A stretch of DNA of 64,000 nt, taken from an uncultured Oscillospiraceae bacterium (GTDB taxonomy: Bacteria; Bacillota; Clostridia; Oscillospirales; Acutalibacteraceae). Position numbers and translations under genes: made by a program. Within the stretch, counting starts at the first letter, position 1. Every line of letters starts with the position of its first letter. Below are positions 44,665 to 53,300 of the stretch, piece by piece. The notes below the pieces were generated by a model. It saw only the letters and a program-made list of their open reading frames with translations. It ran no database searches and was not told the origin of the DNA. The stretch covers positions 60,042 to 124,041 of the forward strand of contig CABULH010000012.1 of the NCBI GenBank assembly GCA_902492455.1, given 5' to 3'.

Positions 44665-45798
44665 ATGATTACCGTTCGTCCAGGCAGTCACGCGCACGAC
44701 ATCATCACTTTGCTCTCATTCGTTGGCGAATTTCCTGTCCGTTCTTTGCATCTTTTGGGCAATGAGCGTGTGATTAAGGCTTTGGTTCATAGAATGACTT
44801 TGCTGCAGGAATATCGCCTCCCCGATGATGCACAACCGAGACTTACCTGTAAACTATTAAAGATTAGCGGTGAGAGATCATATAAGACGCTGAGACTTAC
44901 TAAAGCGGCAATCCCCATACTGGACTGGATTCATCCGAATGCGAGAGAGTATTATTTGGGCTCTTTCTGGAATCATAGATTCCCCGGAGACTCAGCCCAT
45001 CGGGAGCGCAATCACAGAGTTGCGGAAGCGGCAGCGATGTTTTATATGGCAAATATTCAAACCCGGGCCTATGATTTGCCGCCTCTTCAAAATTCTGAAA
45101 TCAGTCTGACAGTACCGGAGTATCCCGCGTATTACCTGGCGAAAGATCTCAAGAAACTGGGTGAGTCTGAGATGAATAAGACGATGTTCACGAGAGTCAC
45201 AGGCGTTCTGTTCTCTTACTGCGAAGCATATGCGGTTTATAACACCCGCAGCGCCCTGATGAAGTGGAATGGCATGGGTGAGTTCAAGACGCTGCACAGT
45301 TTGATCGAAATTGCAAGGTTAAACGCCGGCATTCATAAGATCCAATCAGCCATTCTTTTCGGCGAGTCTGAGGAGATTGCGTTGAAGACCATTTTGGAGA
45401 CAGAAAAGAACCGGCGCCTTGAGTTTCGGTTTGACAACATCTATCAATTCATTTATTTTGTGCCCATGAATTCCTTTGGCATTCGGCTTTTGATGCTGTT
45501 TGCCAGACCCAACTGGAAAGCGAAGCTGAATGAACTATTATTCGACGAAGATGATCTATCCAAGAATCAGGGCGTAATGGAATATGATGCGTTTGTAGAT
45601 GGGAAATATGTGTATTCGTTTTTGGATAATGACATTGCACGGCTCATCCGGTTGCGGGAAGCACTCCAGACTGGAGCGCACCCATTTGAGGTACTCTGCT
45701 TCCCTGAGCAATTTACTCTTCTCCGAAAATATCTCGGCCCACAGATTGATATCAAAACCATTGATATAGATTCGGTGGAAGACGCAATGGGCCGATAA
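44665..45798 (+). CDS. Conserved element protein before virD4, function unknown
   Basis: The 377-residue soluble protein has a winged-helix-like N terminus (VGEFPVRSLHLLGNERVIKALVHRMTLLQEYRL, about 15-60). The middle is helical, with RNHRVAEAAAMFYMANIQTRAYDLPP, and the C-terminal alpha/beta region ends in IDIKTIDIDSVEDAMG. The helix-turn-helix start followed by a nuclease-like fold is reminiscent of replication-relaxation proteins, but I see no certain catalytic motif. GGGAGG precedes ATG 44665. It ends 12 bases before virD4, so it may act with the coupling protein. Confidence 0.6.
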   Translation: MITVRPGSHAHDIITLLSFVGEFPVRSLHLLGNERVIKALVHRMTLLQEYRLPDDAQPRLTCKLLKISGERSYKTLRLTKAAIPILDWIHPNAREYYLGSFWNHRFPGDSAHRERNHRVAEAAAMFYMANIQTRAYDLPPLQNSEISLTVPEYPAYYLAKDLKKLGESEMNKTMFTRVTGVLFSYCEAYAVYNTRSALMKWNGMGEFKTLHSLIEIARLNAGIHKIQSAILFGESEEIALKTILETEKNRRLEFRFDNIYQFIYFVPMNSFGIRLLMLFARPNWKAKLNELLFDEDDLSKNQGVMEYDAFVDGKYVYSFLDNDIARLIRLREALQTGAHPFEVLCFPEQFTLLRKYLGPQIDIKTIDIDSVEDAMGR

Positions 45799-45810
45799 GG
45801 AGGAAAAGAT

Positions 45811-47676
45811 TTGGATGACAAAAAACGCAAGGGCGCCATCGTCGTTGCCGCCATACTGGGTTTGGTGGCAGCGCTTTATCTCGCTGGTCTTCTTGCGCAG
45901 GTATTAAATAATTATTCCATTTGGATGGACGGCGGCGGCCTTACCGGACAAACCCAAATGCCGCCTGTTGAGTTCAGCCCGACAGTCTGTTTCCCGCAGG
46001 CATTTACCTGGAATGGCCTCAAGGGCTTGATCGGTATGATAGTTGTCGGTGCAATCATATTTGCGTATGTAAAGCTGAACGACCGGTTTGGCAGTAAAGA
46101 CTACGATGAGCGTGGATTCAAAGTGGTCAAAAGCGGTACATACGGCACGGCATCGTGGATGGATGAAAAAGAAATGAGAGAGGTTCTTGAAATTACAACT
46201 CCGTCGAAGGCGGAGGGTGTAATCCTCGGCGAGTATAAAGGCAATACCGTCTGTATGCCGAAAGATACCAAACTCAACCGGCACATCGCAATCTTCGGTG
46301 CATCCGGCACAATGAAATCCCGGGCTATTATCAGAAACGCCCTGTTTCAAGCCATCAAGCGAGGTGAGTCTGTCATAATCACAGACAGCAAAGCAGATCT
46401 CTACGCGGATACAGCTGAGCTGTACCGGAAAAATGGGTATGAGGTGAAAGTCTTCAATCTTATTAACCCGGAGCACGGTGACAGCTGGAACTGTATGTCA
46501 GACTTAAATGGGGATACCCTGATGGCGCAGGTACTGACCAATGTCATCATCGGAAATACGAGTTCGGGCAAAGGCGATCATTTCTGGGACAATGGTGAGG
46601 CCAATCTATTGCGAGCGCTGATTCTCTATGTAGACCAGGATCGCACCCGAAGCGCCGACATGAAGCATCTCCCTGCAGTCTATCAGATGCTGACGCAAAA
46701 CTCGGAAAAACAGCTTTCAGCATTGTTTGAGAAACTGCCGTTAGACCATCCGGCGAGGGCGCCGTATAATTTATTCGCGCAGGCAAGTGACACGGTTCGC
46801 TCCGGCATCATACTGGGACTTGGTACAAGACTTCAGGTGATGCAGGATAAAGCGGTTCAGAATATTACCAGTCGGTCTGACATAGACCTGATGGCACCTG
46901 CCAAGAAAAAATGCGCTTATTATATTATTCTGAGCGATCAGGACGCTACAATGGCATTCCTGTCATCGCTCTTTTTTTCTTGTATGTTTATCAAACTGAC
47001 TCGCTATGCGGATTCCACAAAGAGCGGCAGCTGCGATGTGCCCGTGAATTTGATCCTTGATGAGTTCAATAATATCGGACGCATCGGCGGCGCTGCAGAT
47101 GGCTCAGACTTTTGCAGAGCGCTTTCTACAATTCGTGCCAGAAACATTCGGGTAATGCTTGCAGTCCAGAGTCTTGGGCAGCTTCAAAACCGGTATCCGC
47201 AGAACCTTTGGTCCGAAATTGTCGGCAACTGCGACATCCAGCTGATGCTTGGATGCACAGACGATGTCAGTTCAGAATACTTTTCAGCCCGCAGTGGCGA
47301 TATGAGTATTGAGGTCAATTCCACGATGACGGTGCGGAGAACCATCGCAGTAGCGCAGGTGATTCCCCAGTACCGTCATACTGAGGGACAAGGAAGACGC
47401 CGGCTGCTTACTCCAGATGAGGTCCTTAGGCTTCCGAACGAGGAACTGCTTTGTATCATTCGAGGTCATAATGTACTCAAACTCAAAAAACTCGATTACA
47501 CGAAACACCCGATGTCATCGCAGATTATTCGTTCGTCCATTATGGACTATTGTCCGGCAGATGTTTTTCGTCAGTCTGGACAGACTGAACCGCTCCCCTC
47601 TGATCCTGAGCCTGTGAAAAAGCCGGCTCGCAGAAAAAGCTTATACAGCTCGGCGAAACCGCCGAGTGAATTTTAA
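45811..47676 (+). CDS. VirD4/TraG-type coupling protein
   Basis: This membrane ATPase brings the DNA-relaxase complex to the secretion channel. Of its 621 residues, two N-terminal helices (about 9-28 and 68-88) are followed by the ATPase with Walker A GASGTMKSR (about 162-170), DSKADLYADT, Walker B VNLILDEFNNIG (about 411-422) and QSLGQL. The start is TTG 45811, six bases after AAGGAGGAAAAG; no in-frame ATG fits. The Walker A has Thr-Met before Lys, a known variant in this group. Confidence 0.92.
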   Translation: MDDKKRKGAIVVAAILGLVAALYLAGLLAQVLNNYSIWMDGGGLTGQTQMPPVEFSPTVCFPQAFTWNGLKGLIGMIVVGAIIFAYVKLNDRFGSKDYDERGFKVVKSGTYGTASWMDEKEMREVLEITTPSKAEGVILGEYKGNTVCMPKDTKLNRHIAIFGASGTMKSRAIIRNALFQAIKRGESVIITDSKADLYADTAELYRKNGYEVKVFNLINPEHGDSWNCMSDLNGDTLMAQVLTNVIIGNTSSGKGDHFWDNGEANLLRALILYVDQDRTRSADMKHLPAVYQMLTQNSEKQLSALFEKLPLDHPARAPYNLFAQASDTVRSGIILGLGTRLQVMQDKAVQNITSRSDIDLMAPAKKKCAYYIILSDQDATMAFLSSLFFSCMFIKLTRYADSTKSGSCDVPVNLILDEFNNIGRIGGAADGSDFCRALSTIRARNIRVMLAVQSLGQLQNRYPQNLWSEIVGNCDIQLMLGCTDDVSSEYFSARSGDMSIEVNSTMTVRRTIAVAQVIPQYRHTEGQGRRRLLTPDEVLRLPNEELLCIIRGHNVLKLKKLDYTKHPMSSQIIRSSIMDYCPADVFRQSGQTEPLPSDPEPVKKPARRKSLYSSAKPPSEF

Positions 47677-47694
47677 TTTAAGGAGGATTTGATT

Positions 47695-48831
47695 ATGCCA
47701 GCCAAGAAACAAGATGTTGCTCCTGAGGAAATGGCGCCTCAGGCAGAAGAAATGGTAACGCCAGAAGATGCCTCTCCTCAGACTGACTCTGAAAATGAAA
47801 AATCTGGTGCCACGCGCGCCAGAAAGGCTAAAAAAGCTACAGAAAAATCTGAGTCTGACACAGAGCCTGAAAATGAAAGCCCCGGGTCCGAAGGAGAAAG
47901 CATTCCAAAGAGAAAACGCTCATATACCAAACCGACAATGAATGTTCTTTCGATTGATGAGCGTCTTGCGGTCGAGACAGATGCTGACAAAGCCAAGAAC
48001 GATCTGCTTGATTTAATCGAGTCGATGAAAACGAAAAGAATTCTGACAGGTACAATCCAAGGTGTTGAGCGCCCCGAAGATAACCCAAACCGTTCTCTGG
48101 CAGTCATTTATCATGGCGACTTCAAGGTCATTATTCCGGCAGAAGAAGCAGTTGAGCCGCCTGAGGATTTCAGAGGCCGTTCCGAATCTGACATCATGCA
48201 CTATATGCTTACCAAGAGATTGGGTGCCGAAGTCGATTATATCGTCAAAGGCATTGACCCTAAAGCTGGTATTGCAGTGGCCAGCCGCCTTGAGGCAATG
48301 GCGGCCAAGCGCAAAGAGTATTACTTTGGCACAGACCGGGACGGTAATAACCTGATCTATAACGATGTCTGTGCGGAAGCGAGAATCGTATCGGTGATTC
48401 GGGCAGGCATCTTTGTGGATCTTTTTGGCCTTGAGATTTATATTCCACTCAGGGAACTGAGTTACCAAAGGCTTTTGGACGCCAGCGCACAGTTCCAGCC
48501 TGGACAGCGGGTTCTCGTTAAAGTCCTTACGGTAGACCGCAGCGAGCGAAATCAGGTAAAGGTGACAGCATCTGTCAAGCAGGCGGGTGAAAATCCGTAC
48601 GAAAAGGCGCTCAAAAAATATTCGGTCGGCAACCGCTATGTGGGAACGGTCAGTATGGTCGATACAACCGGTGTGTTCGTATCTTTGGACGGCGGTGTGG
48701 ATTGTCTTTGCAGCTATCCGAAGCGAGGCCGTCCTCCGAGAGGTGCCCGCGTAACTGTGAGAGTGCTTGGGATCAATAAGGAAAACAACCGCATCTGGGG
48801 CGCTATCACACATATCGCAACGCCGAGGTAA
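47695..48831 (+). CDS. S1-domain RNA-binding-like element protein
   Basis: The 378-residue protein has a charged, low-complexity N-terminal 80 residues (Glu/Ser/Lys rich, ending KRKRSYTKP). A middle domain without a clear family is followed by two OB-fold S1-like domains (about 225-290 AEARIVSVIRAGIFVDLFGLEIYIPLRELS and 300-370 RYVGTVSMVDTTGVFVSLDGGVDCL). It is not the ribosomal S1 itself. Proteins like it follow virD4 in related elements. AAGGAGG precedes ATG 47695. RNA binding is inferred from fold only. Confidence 0.8.
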   Translation: MPAKKQDVAPEEMAPQAEEMVTPEDASPQTDSENEKSGATRARKAKKATEKSESDTEPENESPGSEGESIPKRKRSYTKPTMNVLSIDERLAVETDADKAKNDLLDLIESMKTKRILTGTIQGVERPEDNPNRSLAVIYHGDFKVIIPAEEAVEPPEDFRGRSESDIMHYMLTKRLGAEVDYIVKGIDPKAGIAVASRLEAMAAKRKEYYFGTDRDGNNLIYNDVCAEARIVSVIRAGIFVDLFGLEIYIPLRELSYQRLLDASAQFQPGQRVLVKVLTVDRSERNQVKVTASVKQAGENPYEKALKKYSVGNRYVGTVSMVDTTGVFVSLDGGVDCLCSYPKRGRPPRGARVTVRVLGINKENNRIWGAITHIATPR

Positions 48832-48902
48832 GCTTTTTACAGGCATAACCTGTAGAAATATATCCGCAACCCATCAAATTTGATATAGGAGGTGATATTG
48901 AA

Positions 48903-49316
48903 ATGGTAAATTGCAATCTGTCCAAAGCAGAACAGGTCCGCCGCAAGGAAATTGTGGAGCACACACGCTGTATGATACTGGAGCAGATGTCCGTAGACGC
49001 TCAGGATGAAACTTCACTGATGCTCGGATACAAGGGTTATTATCTCCAGATTTCATTTTCTGTGCTTCATCCGCTGATGGTCATCTGCTTAGCGCGCTCA
49101 CTCCAGTCTGTCAGTTCGGCCAAAAAGAAAAAAATGGTCAATGAGCTGAATTTAAGAAGCGTTCTGGGAAGCCATGCAATCAATGATGCTGTCGGCTGTT
49201 ATTCGTATAGAGCCACGCAATGGCTGGATACTGAACTGCAACCCTCCCGCTTTTTTGAGATTCTTGACCGATGCATCGATGAGGCTGAACGCGGGTTCTT
49301 ACGGCTCGCGGGTTGA
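48903..49316 (+). CDS. Hypothetical element protein
   Basis: The 137-residue soluble protein has a helix at each end and a central strand pair (DETSLMLGYKGYYLQISFSVLHPLMVICLARSL), a layout like small YbjN or secretion-chaperone folds, though no family is claimed. AGGAGGTGATATTGAA precedes ATG 48903. It lies 71 bases after the S1 protein gene and ends before a likely new promoter. Confidence 0.5.
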   Translation: MVNCNLSKAEQVRRKEIVEHTRCMILEQMSVDAQDETSLMLGYKGYYLQISFSVLHPLMVICLARSLQSVSSAKKKKMVNELNLRSVLGSHAINDAVGCYSYRATQWLDTELQPSRFFEILDRCIDEAERGFLRLAG

Positions 49317-49385
49317 ATTGTTGCATTTCTACAGACTCATTCGTGTAATGTAGTATAATAGAAACACGAACTGGAGGAATGCGTC

Positions 49386-50255
49386 ATGAAAAAGTTGATT
49401 TTTATGTTCCCAATACTATGCTGCATGGCATTCTGCTTTGTATTCAGCGCATGCCATATGCAAGACTCACTTGAATCGTCTAAATCTTCATCAACTGAGA
49501 GTTCAGCGGCCGATCATAATAGCTCCGTGTCCAAGGAAGCTCAAGATAACGACTCCATATCAAACTTCACTGAGACGGATAAGGAGCCTACATCTGAAGA
49601 GAACGAATGGGTACCAGAAGAAACTATGGATAACTCAAAACAGGAATCTGAATCTGGACTAACTGAGAGTATGAGCGAAAAAAAGCCAGAGAAAGATGAC
49701 CATTCTCAGGAAAGTGCAGGAACAACTTCTTCACCCCAGTATGATTCAGAAAAGGAAGAAACTGCCGTCTCTTCAGAACCGGACATACCCCAAGAACCAA
49801 TGGCCGGAGCAAGTGATACCAAGGCGGTTGCCAAGGAAGTTCAAAAATATGTGAATGAATTCCGAAATTCTCCTGCAGTCAGTCTCACGGGTCTTACAGG
49901 CTATGCTGAGTATCGAAGCCGACAGATTGTGAGTAATTTTGCTCATGATACAAATGACCAGCGTGCAGCAGCAACAGCACTTCAGTATGGTGAGTATGTG
50001 GATCCGTCCGTGTACGGAGGCAGCGGTAAGCCGTATTACAGAGCGAATGCCCGTGAAGCCATCGCCAAGGCCGGATACTCCGGAACGGTTGATGAAGTTG
50101 CTCTCAAACTTGCGATGCTAATAAAGAACAGCCCAAACCACTGGAACTACATTGGATCCTCGGAGTACGGTTATATAGCGGTCGGTGTAACCTATGAAAG
50201 CGGAATGTGGTATTGTGTGATCACTGTAGCTGCAGAAAATACAGACAAATACTAA
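49386..50255 (+). CDS. CAP-domain lipoprotein
   Basis: The 289-residue secreted lipoprotein has its lipobox at FSAC (Cys about residue 23). An approximately 120-residue Ser/Glu-rich linker is followed by a C-terminal CAP/SCP-like domain (about 155-285): VQKYVNEFRNSPAVSLTGLTGYAEYRSRQIVSNFAHD, then SPNHWNYIGSSEYGYIAVGVTYESGMWYCVITVA. These proteins are extracellular and may help cell contact during transfer. CTGGAGGAA precedes ATG 49386. A TATAAT at 49358-49363 may be its -10, with no clear -35. Confidence 0.82.
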   Translation: MKKLIFMFPILCCMAFCFVFSACHMQDSLESSKSSSTESSAADHNSSVSKEAQDNDSISNFTETDKEPTSEENEWVPEETMDNSKQESESGLTESMSEKKPEKDDHSQESAGTTSSPQYDSEKEETAVSSEPDIPQEPMAGASDTKAVAKEVQKYVNEFRNSPAVSLTGLTGYAEYRSRQIVSNFAHDTNDQRAAATALQYGEYVDPSVYGGSGKPYYRANAREAIAKAGYSGTVDEVALKLAMLIKNSPNHWNYIGSSEYGYIAVGVTYESGMWYCVITVAAENTDKY

Positions 50256-50270
50256 TCCTTATTAAACGAA

Positions 50271-50310
50271 ACGAAAGCCGCATTGCTTCAATGCAATGGG
50301 GCTTTTTTAC
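50271..50310 (+). terminator. Terminator before the large surface protein
   Basis: AAAGCC with inner CATTG/CAATG pairs to GGGGCTTTTTT, giving a stem followed by six T. Confidence 0.75.
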
Positions 50311-50338
50311 ACCCCAAAATAAGAAAGGACGAACTATT

Positions 50339-53300
50339 ATGACAAAGAAAATGAAGATTAAATCGCGATTTCTGTCCTTATGTTTGGCAATACTGATGCT
50401 CATTTCAGCATTTCCGACAACAGTTTTCGCAGCTCCTGCATCGGATATCCCGGATGAGATGCTGGACAATGTTTATCTCGATGCACTTGCATATACCGGG
50501 TATAAGGTTCAGGCGCAAAAGGACGACGGAACCATATTCAAGGCTTATAGTTCCAATGCAACGGCTTATGACTCTAACATTTCATATGGCCTTGTGAAAT
50601 ATGGTACTGAGACCGTATCAAAAGTCGGCACAGCTACCGGTCTTGCGCCGGATATTGCTGGATTTGAAAGCAGCGGACTTTGTTGTGCATCCTATGTTTC
50701 CTATGTGTATTACAATTATCTTCCGAACATTGCGGGCATCGACACCAGTAGTGTAGCAAGACCGTCCAATCCCAGATCTGCAAGTTCCTATAATACAGCG
50801 GCAAACAATTGGGTAAATTCAGGTAAGGCACGAAGAATCGGCTTTACCCAAAGTTCAAACGGAGACAATTTTTCTGCGAATGAGGAGATTCCAATTGGCT
50901 CCCTGATTGTTTTCAAGCACATCCCCACTGGGGACATTGCTCATGTTGCTATCTATGCCGGTAAGTATGATGGAAAGAACTTTGTAACCCATACCGGAAA
51001 TGACCGAGGCCCTGAAATCAGTACGATTGAAGGTATGTCCAAGGGATCTTATCCGGAAGCGGTTGTCCAGATCGTTGTGCCTGAGTTTGTAGAGGAGTCC
51101 GGAAAGATTGAGATTTATAAAAGGGATCCTGACGGTAAGGCGTTAAGCGGAGCGTATTTCCTGGCAACCAATACACAGACTGGTGCTGAGTATGGAATTG
51201 GGCCTACCGATTCAAAGGGATATGCGTGTACCAAGGAAGATCTTCCTTACGGCACCTACAAGGTTGTTGAGACCGTGTTCCCAACTGATTATACTTCTTC
51301 CGGAAAATTGGAGTGGACAGTTACGGTAAATTCTTCCAACAACGGGGTTGTGGTGATCAATGCGGTAAACGAACTGAAAAAAGGCAACATTGAGGTGTAT
51401 AAGGAAGCTGCGGAAGATGGACATAATTTAAGCGGTGCTGTTTTTACCGTATATAATTCTTCCGGCAGTAAAGTTACTACCATCGGTCCTACCAACAACA
51501 GAGGATATGCAAAATCAGAGGATATTCCTTACGGCACCTATAGGGTAGTGGAAACTACTTTCCCAAAGAATTATAAAGCCCACGGTCAGACAGAGTGGAC
51601 TGTGACGGTCAGCAGTCAGAATAATGCTGTGGTAACGATCAAGGCAACCAATGAGCTGAAAAAAGGTCATGTTGAGATACTGAAATCAGATGCAGAATCT
51701 GGTGTTGACCTGAGCGGCGCCGAGTTTACGGTTTATACGCTCAAGGGCGAAGAAGTGGCAGTGATCGGTCCTACCAATGCGGATGGATACGCAAAATCCG
51801 GAGAGATCACCTACGGAACCTATATTGTGCGCGAGACGAAGGTTCCGGCAAATTATTATCAGGAAACGGGTGCGGAGTGGAAAATCACGATTGATGATGA
51901 CAGTCCGCTGATTACACTGGATATTGCAAACCTGCGTCAATATGGAAGCGTCCGCGTGGTAAAAACTGCAGAAGATGGGCTCGTAGAGGGACTTACATTC
52001 AGCCTTACCGGTACTTCTGTTTATGGTGAGCCGGTCAGCATGACTGCAACTACCAATGCTGCAGGCATTGCTGTTTTTGAGCAAGTTCCGATTGGCACCG
52101 GTTATGTCCTTTCAGAAGAAAATGTACCGGATCGGTATGTGATCCCGGAAGACCAGATTGTCAATGTGGAATGGAACAAGGTCACGGAGCGCTCTGTTGA
52201 CAATATCTTAAAGAAATGGAGAGCTGACATCTTTAAACTGGATCGCACTCTGTCAAAAGGAGAAGGCAGCAATGCTCCCGTACCAATGGCAGTTGACTCT
52301 GACACAGTCGTGGAAGAACTGGGCTATCCTTACGGCGATTCCCAAGGCAACGCCTCTCTTGCAGGAGCCGTGTATGGAGTATATCGTTATGATGTATTGG
52401 TAGATACTTATACAACGGATGAAAATGGATATTTCCTCACCGACTACTATGTTTGCGGCGAGGGTTGGAACATTCGTGAAATCACGCCGTCTGAGGGATA
52501 CTTACTCGATGAAACTGTATATTGGTTGGATGTCACTCCTGGACACTATACACTTGAGAAAAACACGGAATATCTGGATGTGTATGAGACTGTAATCAAA
52601 GGTAAAATTGCACTGATCAAACACGCAGATGATGGAGATACACAGATTGAGACGCCGGAACCGGAGGCTGAATTTGAGGTATACTTAAAGTCTGCTGGTT
52701 CCTATGCAGATGCGAAAGAGACAGAGCGTGCATATCTTACTTGTGACGAGTACGGTTTTGCGGAAACAGGTTGGTTGCCTTATGGTACTTATACGGTGAA
52801 GCAGGTTGCCGGTGCAGAAGGAAAGGAATTTATGGAGCCTTTTGATGTCTTTATTTCTTCCGAGGGTGAAACCTACAGATTCCTGATTAACAATGCGCCA
52901 TTTACAAGCTACCTAAAAATTCAGAAAGTAGATGCCGAATCAGGACTTGCAATTCCCTATGCGGGAGCTGCATTCCAGATCTATCGCCCTGATGGCACAA
53001 AAGTATCCATGCAGTACACTTATCCCGAACTTACCGAGATCGATACCTTCTATACCAATGAAGAGGGGTATCTGATTACACCTCAAACGCTGGAGTATGG
53101 TAAGGGTTATTATCTGATAGAAGTACAGGCACCTTACGGATATACACTGAATCCCGACCCGGTCTACTTTGACATTACAGCAGAGGATGCAACGGAGGAA
53201 GGCGGTATCACAGTAGTAAATGTGACCAAATCCAATATGCCTCAGAAAGGTGTCATTCATATTACCAAGACCGGTGAAGTGTTTCAATCTGTCGTAACAA

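Noticed and set aside
44477..44765. Two short overlapping frames (44477-44668 and 44571-44765) between the DUF6100-like gene and the next gene
   Set aside because: The first has AAGGAG 12 bases upstream but no conserved features. The second overlaps ATG 44665 by 100 bases. The HFGGIGVMGNPTKRAVTMSQ start of the second is intriguing and could be a frameshifted start of the next gene, but I could not support it.
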